From Candidatus Omnitrophota bacterium (lineage in GTDB: Bacteria > Omnitrophota > Gorgyraeia > 2-01-FULL-45-10), in assembly GCA_041650805.1 (NCBI GenBank), contig JBAZKM010000002.1, positions 62,001 to 126,000 of the forward strand: a stretch of DNA of 64,000 nt. Direction: 5' to 3'. A program made the translations under genes and the position numbers. This document shows, in pieces, positions 52,905-62,407 of the stretch (position 1 is the first letter of the stretch; every line of letters starts with the position of its first letter). The notes under the pieces are model-generated. The model did no database searches. It had not been told where the DNA came from and was given only the letters and a program-made list of their open reading frames with translations.

Positions 52905-54027
52905 ACGTCCTCTTCACCTGCTCCAAATACCCTTCATAATTCCTCTTCATCTCAGCGATAGAATCGCCGCCGAACTTCTCCGTCATCGCATTGGCGACCT
53001 CAAGCGCCGAAACCGCTTCACCGATAACGCCCGCCGAAGGCACGGCGCATATATCCGAACGCTCCACCGCCGCCTTGAAGGCGGCCTTCGTCTTTATATT
53101 AACGCTGGAAAGGGGCTTCCTGAGCGTCGATATCGGCTTCATCACTGCCTGCATTACGATAGCTTCGCCGTTAGTCATACCGCCCTCTATACCGCCGGCG
53201 TTATTGGTCCTCCTGCAGAAACCGTCTCTCTTATCATAGAATATCTCGTCATGCACTATCGAGCCCCTGCGCCTGGCGACTTCGAACCCTATGCCGAAGC
53301 TGACACCCTTTACGGCCTGGATGGACATGACGGCGCGCGCGAGATTTGCGTCGATACGCCTGTCCCACTGCGTGTAACTGCCCAATCCCGGGGGGACACC
53401 CTCTATTATGATCTCAAAGACGCCGCCCAGCGTATCACCCGCCTTGAGAGCGTTATCTATCTCCGCGCACATAAGACGCGCCGCATCGGGGTCCGCACAA
53501 CGGACGATCGAACGCTCCGACATCGTGATGATCTTGCCGAGTGACATGCCTCTGGCGTCGGACTCCACGGGCCCTATCATTATAACGTGGCTCCCTACCC
53601 TGATACCGAACTCTTTCAGGAGAGACCTGGCTGCCGCTCCAGCCGCCACCCGCGCCACCGTTTCGCGGGCGCTTGCCCTCTCAAGCACGTTCCTGGCGTC
53701 CCGGAAACCGTACTTAAGCACACCCCCGAGATCGGCATGGCCCGGCCTCGGCTCCAGCACCGCGGGCAGTCTCTCTATCGACTGGTCGACATTCTTTATC
53801 ATCAGGGCTATGGGGCTGCCGATGGTGAGACCCCTGCGCATGCCGGATAATATCTCCACCTTATCCGACTCTATGCGCATCCTCTTACCGCGGCCATATC
53901 CGGACATGCGCCTTGCGAGTTCGTCATTTATCGCTCTCTCATCTATGCGCAATCCCGCGGGCATGCCGTCGATTATGGTGAGCATGCACTTGCCGTGCGA
54001 TTCACCTGCGGTCAAATATCGTAGCAT
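52903..54027 (-). CDS. aroC: Chorismate synthase AroC
   Basis: The protein has 374 aa from ATG 54027 with AAAGGAGG upstream; the track upstream is a shadow of the prepilin peptidase. FMN enzyme motifs: LRYLTAGESHGKCM, RRMSGYGRGKRMRIESD, EPRPGHADLGGVLKYGF, ERASARETVARVAAGA, NNAGGIEGGMTNGE. Its last codons enter a heptamer array. It makes chorismate from EPSP. Confidence 0.96.
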   Translation of the reverse strand: MLRYLTAGESHGKCMLTIIDGMPAGLRIDERAINDELARRMSGYGRGKRMRIESDKVEILSGMRRGLTIGSPIALMIKNVDQSIERLPAVLEPRPGHADLGGVLKYGFRDARNVLERASARETVARVAAGAAARSLLKEFGIRVGSHVIMIGPVESDARGMSLGKIITMSERSIVRCADPDAARLMCAEIDNALKAGDTLGGVFEIIIEGVPPGLGSYTQWDRRIDANLARAVMSIQAVKGVSFGIGFEVARRRGSIVHDEIFYDKRDGFCRRTNNAGGIEGGMTNGEAIVMQAVMKPISTLRKPLSSVNIKTKAAFKAAVERSDICAVPSAGVIGEAVSALEVANAMTEKFGGDSIAEMKRNYEGYLEQVKRT

Positions 54028-54038
54028 AATCGCCTCCT

Positions 54039-54812
54039 TTAAACTCCGTAGAACAACATCCCGATTATTCTTTCCCCGAAAAATATAGCTATGAGCACGG
54101 CTAATGAAAGATACGGACCGTACGGTATCGTCTCCGCCCCGCGTTTTATCTTCATGATGATACCGGTTATCGAACCGAAGAACGGCGCTATGAAAAATGC
54201 GAGGATCACAAGCTCCCACCCGAGGAATGCCCCCGCCATCGCCATCAACTTAACGTCTCCGCCGCCCATCGCCTCTTTTTTGAATACCATCTCACCCAGA
54301 ACTCCCGTGAGGTATATCGCCCCTCCGCCGGCTAAGGCGCCTGCCAGGGACTGCAAAAGGCCGCGCCACTTGACGCTCTCGCCGAAAAGGGACGGGAATA
54401 ATGCCGAGAATATTATGCCCGCCGCAAAGACGGATATCGTCACCTCATCCGGTATCTCTTCGATCTCGAGATCGACGAATGTGGCTATTATAAGAGCTGA
54501 CGTTAAGAGTGAATATGCAAAGAACCTCTCGTTTAAGCCGAATTTCAAAAATAACGCCGTTATGAGCGCCGCGGCAATGAGCTCTACAAGAAAATACCTG
54601 AAAGATATCGCCTGGCTGCATGCCCTGCATCTTCCTTTCAGCAACAGATAGCTGACGAACGGTATGTTGTCATACCAGGCTATCCTTGTACCGCACTTCG
54701 GACAGTGGGAAGGCGGCATCACTATCGATTGGCCTTTCGGAAGGCGGTATATACATACGTTGAGGAAACTCCCCACCACCGCCCCTATAACGAATACGAA
54801 TAGATTAACCAT
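54039..54812 (-). CDS. Prepilin peptidase (type IV leader peptidase, PilD-like)
   Basis: The protein has 257 aa. N-terminal methyltransferase-type region with a zinc site (CPKCG near 37, CRACS near 62) and first block VVGSFLNVCIYRLP. The GxGD-type aspartates are D in VDLEIEEIPDE and D in MGGGDVKLMAMAG. About eight membrane spans. It cleaves leader peptides of type IV pilins or type II secretion pseudopilins; no pilin genes are in the window. ATG 54812 follows a heptamer array that supplies GGGG as a possible ribosome site. Confidence 0.93.
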   Translation of the reverse strand: MVNLFVFVIGAVVGSFLNVCIYRLPKGQSIVMPPSHCPKCGTRIAWYDNIPFVSYLLLKGRCRACSQAISFRYFLVELIAAALITALFLKFGLNERFFAYSLLTSALIIATFVDLEIEEIPDEVTISVFAAGIIFSALFPSLFGESVKWRGLLQSLAGALAGGGAIYLTGVLGEMVFKKEAMGGGDVKLMAMAGAFLGWELVILAFFIAPFFGSITGIIMKIKRGAETIPYGPYLSLAVLIAIFFGERIIGMLFYGV

Positions 54813-54813
54813 C

Positions 54814-54841
54814 CCCTATCCCCTATACCCTATACCCTAAC
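54814..54841. repeat. Heptamer array (CCCTATA family) at the aroE stop
   Basis: CCCTATC, CCCTATA, CCCTATA, CCCTAAC: four units spanning the gap between aroE and the prepilin peptidase; complement of the GGGTATA arrays at 23162 and 60601. Confidence 0.9.
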
Positions 54842-55688
54842 TTTGCTTACTCAGCTCTTCCCTCAGCGCTCTGCGCATCACACCGACCGGCGCCTTCTTC
54901 CCTGTCCATATCTCGAAAGCAATAGCGCCCTGATACAGGAGCATACCTGTCCCGGTAAGGGCATGGAGTTTCGCTTTTGTCGCTTCGGCTACAAGCGCGG
55001 TCGTCTTACGGTTATATACAAGATCATATACATATAACCCCGTATGTAAAAGATCCTTATCAACCGGCGACGGATCCCCTTCCTTCATCCCCACAGGGGT
55101 AGCGTTTATCAAGAGATCCGCCCCTTCTATGGCCCGCTCAAGAGACCCTTTGACTATATGCAGCCGCTCAACGCCGTAATACCCGCTGTAATGGGCCTTC
55201 AGGTCTTCGCATCTCTTTCCGTCGACATCATATATGAATATCTCTTTCGGGCCGTTCCCCAGATACATGGTAACGGCCGTCGCCGCGCCGCCCGCGCCCA
55301 GTATCAGTATCGTCTTGCCCTCCGGCTCGAACTTCAACTCCTCCACCAGAGACCGGTAGAAGCCCGGACCGTCCGTATTGAACCCTTCCGGCTTACTGCC
55401 GGTGACCTTTATGGTATTGACGGCGCCGAGGCGTTTCGCGTTCTCGTCCAGCACGCCGTGCCTGGCTATATAATCCTTTGCCCCTATCTTATGCGGTATG
55501 GTGACGTTGATGCCGGATATCTGTTCCTTATCGAGAGATCCGAGGAAATCTTCAAGCTCGTGGGGTGCGACATCGAAGGTCCGGTACTCGGCGTCGATGC
55601 CGGAGGCGCGGAAAGCCGCATTCTGCATCGCCGGTGACAGCGAATGCTTTACCGGATGGCCTATTATTCCGTAGATCTTACTTGTCAT
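54837..55688 (-). CDS. aroE: Shikimate dehydrogenase AroE
   Basis: The protein has 283 aa. Reduces 3-dehydroshikimate with NADPH. GHPVKHSLSPAMQNAAF, NVTIPHKIGAKDYI with the catalytic Lys, GAVNTIKV, NTDGPGF with the catalytic Asp, LGAGGAATAVTMYL, INATPVGMKEGDP and GMLLYQGAIAFEIW. ATG 55688 chosen on family fit; ribosome site weak (AAGAG). Confidence 0.95.
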   Translation of the reverse strand: MTSKIYGIIGHPVKHSLSPAMQNAAFRASGIDAEYRTFDVAPHELEDFLGSLDKEQISGINVTIPHKIGAKDYIARHGVLDENAKRLGAVNTIKVTGSKPEGFNTDGPGFYRSLVEELKFEPEGKTILILGAGGAATAVTMYLGNGPKEIFIYDVDGKRCEDLKAHYSGYYGVERLHIVKGSLERAIEGADLLINATPVGMKEGDPSPVDKDLLHTGLYVYDLVYNRKTTALVAEATKAKLHALTGTGMLLYQGAIAFEIWTGKKAPVGVMRRALREELSKQS

Positions 55689-55739
55689 ATCGGCTCTTAC
55701 CGCACAGGCCCGGGAGCGGGACAAGGGGGAACCGCGGGC

Positions 55740-57248
55740 TCATTTTCCGCGGACGAGTTTGTTCGCGGCATTTATGTACGCCTTGATGCTTGCCTCTATG
55801 ATGTCGGTGCTCGCCCCTCTTCCCGAAACGACCCTTCCCTTGGACCCTATCTTGACCAAAACCTCACCGAGCGCGTCCTTCCCGCTTGTGACGGATCGTA
55901 TCTGATAGTCGAGGAGCTTTCCGCCGATCCCGGCGATCTTGTCGATCGCCTTATAGCAGGCGTCGACCGGGCCGTCGCCGCTCGAAACGGAGTCCGTATT
56001 CTTGCCGTTGAACCTGAGCGTGACGTTCGCGGTCGGCTTGACCTCGTCCCCGGACGACACATGAAAATGGACGAGCTTGAACTTCTCCGGGATCTTGCTT
56101 ATCTCCTCGTCTATTATCGTCTCGAGGTCCTCGTCGAAGATCTCTTTCTTCTTGTCCGCCAATTTTTTGAACCTTTCGAACGCCTCATCTACCTGCTCTT
56201 TTGCGAGGTCTATGCCCAGGCGCTTGAGCCGCTCGACGAAGGCATGTCTTCCCGAATGTTTGCCGAGCACTATCTTCGACTCTTCGAAACCGACATCCTC
56301 CGGCTTCATGATCTCGTAGGTTATGCGTTCCTTCAATATGCCGTCCTGGTGTATCCCGGATTCGTGCGCGAACGCGTTGGAACCGACGATGGCCTTGTTC
56401 GGCTGTACAGGCATCCCCGTCAGCTTAGAAACGAGCCGGCTCACCTTGTATATATGCTTCGTATTCACATCCGTATGGATGCCCCGGAAGATATCGGACC
56501 TCGTCTTTATCGTCATGACTATCTCTTCAAGCGAAGCGTTACCCGCGCGTTCCCCGAGCCCGTTCATGGTGCACTCGACCTGGCCTGCGCCGTTCAGGAC
56601 GGCCGCGAGAGAATTTGCCACGCCCAGCCCAAGGTCATTATGGCAGTGTACGCTTATGACGCATCTATCGATATTCGGGACGTTCTCTTTTATGCCCCTG
56701 ATAAGATCGGCGAATTCAAAAGGCGTGGCATACCCTACCGTATCGGGTATGTTCACCGTTGTCGCCCCTGCGTCTATTACCGCCCCGACCACTTTATAGA
56801 GGAACTCCCTCTCCGTGCGGGACGCGTCTTCCGGAGAGAATTCTATATCGGCGCATCTGGACTTTGCGTACTTTGTGGACGCTACCGCAAGGCGTAATAT
56901 CTCGTCTTCGGCCTTCTTCAATTTATACTTCATGTGTATCTTCGACGTGGCGAGGAAGAGATGGACGCGCGGCCGCGCAGAGTGCTTTACCGCGTTGACG
57001 GCGGCATCTATATCCTTTTCGATGCACCGGGCCAGGCCGCAGATCACGGGCCCCTTCACATGCCTGGCGACGGCCTTCACCGCCTCGAAATCGCCCGGGC
57101 TCGAGATAGGAAAACCCGCCTCGATCACGTCTACACCCAAAACGGCGAGCTCCCTGGCGATCTCGAGCTTCTCGTTTATATTCAAGCTCGCCCCGGGCGA
57201 CTGCTCACCATCCCTCAATGTCGTATCGAATATTATTATCTTTCCCAT
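55740..57248 (-). CDS. leuA: 2-Isopropylmalate synthase LeuA
   Basis: The protein has 502 aa. First step of leucine synthesis. IIFDTTLRDGEQSPGASLN, the metal motif SVHCHNDLGLGVANSLAAV, NGLGERAGNASLEE, and KHSGRHAFVERLKRLG. The C-terminal regulatory domain (~385-502: SSGDGPVDACYKAIDKIAG) suggests leucine feedback. Between ilvC (10 nt) and aroE (51 nt). Confidence 0.96.
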   Translation of the reverse strand: MGKIIIFDTTLRDGEQSPGASLNINEKLEIARELAVLGVDVIEAGFPISSPGDFEAVKAVARHVKGPVICGLARCIEKDIDAAVNAVKHSARPRVHLFLATSKIHMKYKLKKAEDEILRLAVASTKYAKSRCADIEFSPEDASRTEREFLYKVVGAVIDAGATTVNIPDTVGYATPFEFADLIRGIKENVPNIDRCVISVHCHNDLGLGVANSLAAVLNGAGQVECTMNGLGERAGNASLEEIVMTIKTRSDIFRGIHTDVNTKHIYKVSRLVSKLTGMPVQPNKAIVGSNAFAHESGIHQDGILKERITYEIMKPEDVGFEESKIVLGKHSGRHAFVERLKRLGIDLAKEQVDEAFERFKKLADKKKEIFDEDLETIIDEEISKIPEKFKLVHFHVSSGDEVKPTANVTLRFNGKNTDSVSSGDGPVDACYKAIDKIAGIGGKLLDYQIRSVTSGKDALGEVLVKIGSKGRVVSGRGASTDIIEASIKAYINAANKLVRGK

Positions 57249-57258
57249 GCTCTTACCG

Positions 57259-58248
57259 TTATTTCATCCACGGCATCATCTTCCTCAATGCCGCCCCTAC
57301 CTTCTCTATCGGATGATCGTCTTCCTTTTTCATTATGCTGTTGAAGTTCGGCCTGCCCTCTTCATTCTCCTTTATCCACTCGCGGGCGAATTTACCGCTC
57401 TTTATCTCTTTCAGTATCTTCTTCATCTCCTTGCGTGTGCGCTCTGTTATTATGCGTTTCCCGCGGGAGATGTCTCCATAGCAGGCAGTATTGGAGACCC
57501 TGCGCCTCATACCGCTTATGCCCGTCTCCTGTATAAGATCGGTTATCAGTTTGAGCTCATGCAGGACCTCAAAATATGCTATCTCCGGCTGGTAACCTGC
57601 CTCCAGCAGAGTATCGAACCCTGCCTTGATCAGTTCGCTGGCACCGCCGCACAGCACCGCCTGCTCGCCGAAGAGGTCCGTCTCCGTCTCTTCGTCAAAT
57701 GTCGTCTCGATGACCCCTGCCCTGGTACCGCCGATACCCTTGGCGTACGCCAGGGCCGTCTTCATGGCATTCCCTGTGGCATCCTGGTAGACCGCCACAA
57801 GACACGGCACCCCCTTCCCCTCCTCGTACATCCTGCGCACGAGAGCGCCGGGCCCCTTTGGCGCGATCATGAAGACATCTATCTTCTTCGAGGGCTTTAT
57901 CTGCTTGAAACGTATATTGAACCCGTGCGAAAAGACGAGGGACTTGCCCTTCGTCATATTCTTCGCGATGGCATCTTTATATATCTTTGCCTGAAGATGG
58001 TCCTGGGTAAGTATCTGGATGATGTCACCTGCCGCCGATGCCTCTTCCGCAGAGACGGGCTTGAATCCGTCCTTCACCGCCTGTTCATAATTTGGGGTGT
58101 TGGGAAGTTCGCTTACTATGACATCCACTCCCGAATCCCTCAGGTTAAGGCTCTGCCCGCGCCCCTGGATACCGTACCCTATCACCGCGACCTTCTTCCC
58201 TTTCAGGATATTCAGGTCCGCGTCCTTGTCATAATATATCTTCGCCAT
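57259..58248 (-). CDS. ilvC: Ketol-acid reductoisomerase IlvC (class I)
   Basis: The protein has 329 aa, the short class I form. NADPH Rossmann site VIGYGIQGRGQSLNLRDSGV (usually GSQGHA), VFMIAPKGPGALVRRMYEEG with the substrate loop, GGTRAGVIETTFDEETETDL with metal-binding acids, and LFGEQAVLCGGASEL. Isomerises and reduces acetolactate for Val/Leu/Ile. Confidence 0.96.
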   Translation of the reverse strand: MAKIYYDKDADLNILKGKKVAVIGYGIQGRGQSLNLRDSGVDVIVSELPNTPNYEQAVKDGFKPVSAEEASAAGDIIQILTQDHLQAKIYKDAIAKNMTKGKSLVFSHGFNIRFKQIKPSKKIDVFMIAPKGPGALVRRMYEEGKGVPCLVAVYQDATGNAMKTALAYAKGIGGTRAGVIETTFDEETETDLFGEQAVLCGGASELIKAGFDTLLEAGYQPEIAYFEVLHELKLITDLIQETGISGMRRRVSNTACYGDISRGKRIITERTRKEMKKILKEIKSGKFAREWIKENEEGRPNFNSIMKKEDDHPIEKVGAALRKMMPWMK

Positions 58249-58275
58249 GTCTGATTCCCCTTTCTAACACCGTAT

Positions 58276-58353
58276 GTCACCAAGTCACCATGTCACCAGG
58301 TCACAAGTTTTAAAGTCACTGGTGACTTTGTGACTTTGTGACTTTGTGACTCT
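58276..58353. repeat. Octamer repeat element with inverted halves between ilvN and ilvC
   Basis: GTCACCAA, GTCACCAT, GTCACCAG, GTCACAAG (58276-58307), then GTGACTTT x3 and GTGACTCT (58322-58353). Same two-armed design as the element at 28964. Confidence 0.9.
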
Positions 58354-58868
58354 CACTCGTTTACCTCGGGCTTGCCGTCTGCCTTCAGCCCCTTGTCCTC
58401 TATGCTCATAGCTATCCTGCCGGTCCTGACCACCTCCATCATACCGAAAGGACGCAACAGCTCAAGCAGCGCATGGATCTTATTATGGTCGCCGACCGCC
58501 TCCGCGCTTATAGACCTGGCACCGGCGTTGACTACCCTGGCGCCTACAGAATCTATCGCCTCTATCGCTTCTTTCCGGTTCTTGGCGGTGACGGACACTT
58601 TGACCATAACGAGTTCCCTGTCCACGAACTCACCCTCCTTAAAATCGACCACCTTTATTATATCGATCAGCTTATTCAGCTGCTTCTTTATCTGCTCAAG
58701 CGTCTTTTCGTCGCCTTCGACGACTATGGTCATACGCGATACGGCCGGGTCTTCCGTCTCTCCGACCGCGAGCGAATCGATATTATACCCGCGCGCGCTG
58801 AAGAGCCCCGCGACCCGCGCGAGCACACCGAACTTATTCTCAACCAATACCGATATCGTATGTTTCAC
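58353..58868 (-). CDS. ilvN: Acetolactate synthase small subunit IlvN/IlvH
   Basis: The protein has 171 aa from GTG 58868 after TTGGAGGA; that ribosome site abuts a heptamer array. The N-terminal ACT domain (HTISVLVENKFGVLARVAGL, GYNIDSLAVGETED) binds valine; the second part (KVSVTAKNRKEAIEAIDSVG) completes the regulatory subunit. It controls IlvB activity. 38 nt after ilvB. Confidence 0.95.
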   Translation of the reverse strand: MKHTISVLVENKFGVLARVAGLFSARGYNIDSLAVGETEDPAVSRMTIVVEGDEKTLEQIKKQLNKLIDIIKVVDFKEGEFVDRELVMVKVSVTAKNRKEAIEAIDSVGARVVNAGARSISAEAVGDHNKIHALLELLRPFGMMEVVRTGRIAMSIEDKGLKADGKPEVNE

Positions 58869-58879
58869 TTTTTCCTCCA

Positions 58880-58907
58880 AACTCCTAACTCCCGACTCCA
58901 AACTAAC
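58880..58907. repeat. Heptamer array between ilvB and ilvN
   Basis: AACTCCT, AACTCCC, GACTCCA, AACTAAC. Its complement runs into the GGAGG that serves ilvN. Confidence 0.88.
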
Positions 58908-60583
58908 TACGCCAGCCCTCCGCCTATCATCTTATTGATCGCCTCTCCTGCCGGCACCATCGGAAAGACGTTCTCCTCTTTCTCGACATGAAAGTCCAGA
59001 AAGACGACGTTGTCGGTCTTAAGCGCCTTCTCTATGGCGGGGCGCACCTCTTCTTTTTTGGTAACGCGTATGCCGCAGGCACCGTAACTGGCCGCCAGCT
59101 TCACAAAGTCGGGGCATCCGCCATCGAAACAGGTCTGGGAGTAGCGCTTCTTATAAAAGAGCTCCTGCCATTGCCTCACCATCCCCAGGCATGAGTTATT
59201 GAGTATCGCGACCTTCACCGGCAGCTTATTGATGACCGCCGTCGCGAGCTCCTGTATATTCATCTGTATGGAACCGTCGCCGGCTATATCGAAGACGGCC
59301 GCCTTGGGATCCCCGAGCTGCGCGCCTATGGCCGCGGGGAATCCATACCCCATGGTCCCCAGGCCGCCCGAGGATAACATCGTCCTGGGCTTTATGAACT
59401 TATAGAACTGGGCGGCCCACATCTGGTTCTGGCCCACCTCCGTTGCTATGATCGCCTCTCCCCCGGTCGCCTTCCATATCTCCTCAATGATGTATTGGGG
59501 GCGGAGCTTATCGTCGTCTTTATAGAAGAGGGGATGTTTCTTCTTCCAGTCATCTATCCTCTTGACCCACTCCTTAGTATCCGTCTTCTTCACCGTCTTC
59601 ACAAGTTTCGCAAGGATGGTCTTAGCGTCCCCTACTATGGGGATATCGACATCGACATTCTTGGAGACGCTTGCCGGGTCTATGTCTATATGTATGACCT
59701 TGGCATGCGGCGCGAACGCATCGAGCTTACCGGTCACCCTGTCATCGAACCGCGCGCCGACCGCTATGATGAGGTCGGACTCCATGATAGCATAGTTCGC
59801 GTAAGCGGTACCGTGCATGCCGAGCATCCCGAGCGAAAGCTTATGCGTCTGCGGGAATGCGCCGAGACCCAGCAGCGTCATCGTCACGGGTATCTCGTTT
59901 TTGGTCGCAAGCTCGAATATCTCAGCGGAAGCGCCTGATATTATAGCGCCGCCCCCAACATAGAGAAGAGGCCTCTTCGAGTCCTCGATCGCCTTTTTGG
60001 CCCTCTTTATCTGCCCGGGGTGGCCAACGTAAGTAGGTTTATACCCGCGTATATCGACCTTTTCCGGATAGTGGAATTCCGTCTCCTGGACCTGGATATC
60101 GGACGGGAGGTCTATGAGCACAGGGCCGGGCCTGCCGGTCGTAGCTATATGGAACGCCTCTTTCACTATCCCGGCGAGGTCCTTGACGTCCTCCACAAGA
60201 TAGTTATGCTTAGTTATAGGCCTCGTTATGCCGGTGATATCGGCTTCCTGGAATGCGTCATTCCCTATCAAGAACGACTTCACCTGTCCGGTTATCGCCA
60301 CCATCGGGATGGAGTCCATGTAAGCGGTCGCTATGCCCGTGACAAGGTTAGTCGCGCCGGGGCCTGAGGTCACGATGCAGACCCCCGGTTTCCCGGTAAC
60401 GCGCGCATATCCGTCGGCCGCGTGCGCCGCACCCTGCTCATGCCGCGTCAGGATAAATCTTATCGGGGCATCATACAGCTGGTCGAAAACGGCCAGCACC
60501 TGGCCCCCGGGATAGCCGAATATCACTTCGACCCCCTCTTTCTTGAAGCACTCTATCAGTATCTTTGCGCCTGTCATTTTCAT
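58907..60583 (-). CDS. ilvB: Acetolactate synthase large subunit IlvB
   Basis: The protein has 558 aa. ThDP/FAD enzyme: VIFGYPGGQVLAVFDQLYD, LTRHEQGAAHAADGYARVTG with the catalytic Glu, SGPGATNLVTGIATAYMDS, FAD region GLGAFPQTHKLSLGMLGMHG, and the ThDP motif FDIAGDGSIQMNIQEL...NN. Catalyses acetolactate formation. Start at 60583 or two codons later; the ribosome site is weak. Confidence 0.96.
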   Translation of the reverse strand: MKMTGAKILIECFKKEGVEVIFGYPGGQVLAVFDQLYDAPIRFILTRHEQGAAHAADGYARVTGKPGVCIVTSGPGATNLVTGIATAYMDSIPMVAITGQVKSFLIGNDAFQEADITGITRPITKHNYLVEDVKDLAGIVKEAFHIATTGRPGPVLIDLPSDIQVQETEFHYPEKVDIRGYKPTYVGHPGQIKRAKKAIEDSKRPLLYVGGGAIISGASAEIFELATKNEIPVTMTLLGLGAFPQTHKLSLGMLGMHGTAYANYAIMESDLIIAVGARFDDRVTGKLDAFAPHAKVIHIDIDPASVSKNVDVDIPIVGDAKTILAKLVKTVKKTDTKEWVKRIDDWKKKHPLFYKDDDKLRPQYIIEEIWKATGGEAIIATEVGQNQMWAAQFYKFIKPRTMLSSGGLGTMGYGFPAAIGAQLGDPKAAVFDIAGDGSIQMNIQELATAVINKLPVKVAILNNSCLGMVRQWQELFYKKRYSQTCFDGGCPDFVKLAASYGACGIRVTKKEEVRPAIEKALKTDNVVFLDFHVEKEENVFPMVPAGEAINKMIGGGLA

Positions 60584-60600
60584 AAAGTATATAGCCCCTT

Positions 60601-60628
60601 AGGGTATAGGGTTTAGGGTATAGGGTAT
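60601..60628. repeat. Heptamer array (AGGGTAT) between ilvD and ilvB
   Basis: AGGGTAT, AGGGTTT, AGGGTAT, AGGGTAT in a 59-bp gap. Confidence 0.9.
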
Positions 60629-60642
60629 AGTAATATTTTACC

Positions 60643-62298
60643 TTACGCTTTTAAGATCGCTCCCTCTGATGCCGAAGAGACCATCTTCGCATATCGCGCG
60701 AGATAACCTTCCGTCTCTTTCGGCGCGGGGGCCCTCCATTTAGCGAGGCGCGCCTTTATCTCGCCTTCGCTGAGGTCCACGTCAAGCCGCCTCGACGGTA
60801 TATCTATTATGATCCCGTCATCGTCCTGCACTATCGCAAGCGCCCCTCCGGCAAAGGCCTCGGGAGCTATGTGGCCTATGCAGGGCCCCTGCGTCCCTCC
60901 CGAAAACCTTCCGTCGGTGATCAACGCAACGTGGTCCGCAAGCCCCATACCGACGATCGCCGCGGTCGGGGATAGCATCTCCCTCATCCCGGGTCCGCCC
61001 TTCGGACCCTCATAGCGGATCACGATGCAATCGCCCTTTTTGATCTTCCCTGCCATGATCGTCTGCATGCACGCCTCTTCAGAATCGAAGACACGGGCCT
61101 TTCCCTTGAACTTCATCATCGCCTCCGAGACGGCGGTCTGCTTTATGACCGCGCCCTCTGGCGCAATGTTCCCGCGGAGCACCGCTATCCCGCCCTCCTG
61201 GTGATAGGCGTTCTTTGCGTCGCGTATAACGTCCTCGTCCAGCACCTGCGCATCGTTCGCTATCTGGCTGATCGATCTCCCGCTTGAAGTCATGATGTCG
61301 CTCAGGGAATTCTTCATCCTCTTCATGATCGCGGGGATGCCCCCGGCAGATTCCAGGTCTTCCATGAAATGCTCCCCGCCGGGAAGTATATTAGTGATGT
61401 GCGGCGTCCTCTTCGAGATCTCGTCGAACATATCGAGCGAGACCTTGACACCGAACTCATTCGCTATCGCTATCAGATGGAGCACCGTATTGGTCGAACC
61501 TCCCAGCGCCATATCGATCTTTATCGCGTTCTCGAACGCCTCCCTGCGCATGATCGTGCGCGGAAGGATGTTCCGGCGCACCAGGTTCACGATCACTTCG
61601 CCGCTCGCCTGGGCGATCCTCTCTTTTTTCGCCGAAACGGCAAGGCTCGTCGCGCACCCGGGCACGCTCATACCGAGGGCTTCCGTCACGCAGGCCATGG
61701 AGTTCGCCGTATAGAGCCCCTGGCAGGCGCCCGCCCCGGGACAGGCGCACATCTCAAGCGCGCTCATCTCTTCCTGGGATATCTCGCCCTTCTTGAAGCG
61801 TCCGACCGCCTCAAATGTATCTTTGACCAGGGATAACCGCCTTCCCCTCAGGTTGCCGCTCATCATGGGTCCCGCCGTCACTACTATGGAAGGGACGTTG
61901 ATCCGCCCGACCGCCATCAGCATGCCCGGCGTTATCTTATCGCAGTTGGTAAGGCAGACGAGCCCGTCAAAGCAGTGTGCCTTCATGATCGTCTCGACCA
62001 TATCGGCGATAAGCTCTCTTGAAGCAAGCGAATACTTCATGCCCGTATGTCCCATAGCTATGCCGTCGCATATGCCGGGAATGCCGAAGAAGAAAGGCAC
62101 CCCGCCCGCAGCCGCTATGCCGCGCTCGATGAACCGCTCAAGGCGCGCCATATGTATATGCCCCGGGATTATATCGGTCCTTGAGGTCGCAACCGCTATA
62201 AACGGCTTAGCCATATCATCTTTGGATATGCCTGTGGCGTACAGGAGACTGCGCGCACCTGCCCTCTCAATACCCTTCTTTATCTTGTCGCTTTTCAT
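60643..62298 (-). CDS. ilvD: Dihydroxy-acid dehydratase IlvD
   Basis: The protein has 551 aa. Iron-sulphur enzyme for Val/Ile/Leu synthesis. Cluster cysteines in LVCLTNCDKITPGMLM near 120 and CACPGAGACQGLYTANSM near 192; substrate region GGSTNTVLHLIAIANEFG; C-terminal DGRFSGGTQGPCIGHIAPEA. First gene of the long run, with a clear promoter and a GAGGAAA ribosome site. Confidence 0.97.
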   Translation of the reverse strand: MKSDKIKKGIERAGARSLLYATGISKDDMAKPFIAVATSRTDIIPGHIHMARLERFIERGIAAAGGVPFFFGIPGICDGIAMGHTGMKYSLASRELIADMVETIMKAHCFDGLVCLTNCDKITPGMLMAVGRINVPSIVVTAGPMMSGNLRGRRLSLVKDTFEAVGRFKKGEISQEEMSALEMCACPGAGACQGLYTANSMACVTEALGMSVPGCATSLAVSAKKERIAQASGEVIVNLVRRNILPRTIMRREAFENAIKIDMALGGSTNTVLHLIAIANEFGVKVSLDMFDEISKRTPHITNILPGGEHFMEDLESAGGIPAIMKRMKNSLSDIMTSSGRSISQIANDAQVLDEDVIRDAKNAYHQEGGIAVLRGNIAPEGAVIKQTAVSEAMMKFKGKARVFDSEEACMQTIMAGKIKKGDCIVIRYEGPKGGPGMREMLSPTAAIVGMGLADHVALITDGRFSGGTQGPCIGHIAPEAFAGGALAIVQDDDGIIIDIPSRRLDVDLSEGEIKARLAKWRAPAPKETEGYLARYAKMVSSASEGAILKA

Positions 62299-62350
62299 AG
62301 GATTTCCTCATCTTTTAGATACCGAACCCCGTATCACACTTAGATTTAGC

Positions 62351-62380
62351 ATTATATAATATTATGAGCTAATATGTCAA
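62351..62380 (-). promoter_or_regulatory. Promoter of the ilvD-led operon
   Basis: TTGACA (62380-62375), 18-bp spacer, TATAAT (62356-62351). The ~45-nt leader is too short for a T-box or leader-peptide attenuator. Confidence 0.85.
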
Positions 62381-62407
62381 TTGAATTAAAGGAGGAACCC
62401 TTGAGGA

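Noticed and set aside
56815..58254. 479-codon plus-strand frame
   Set aside because: Antisense to leuA and ilvC.
62299..62350. T-box or leader-peptide attenuator before ilvD
   Set aside because: The leader is about 45 nt and lacks specifier or terminator structure.
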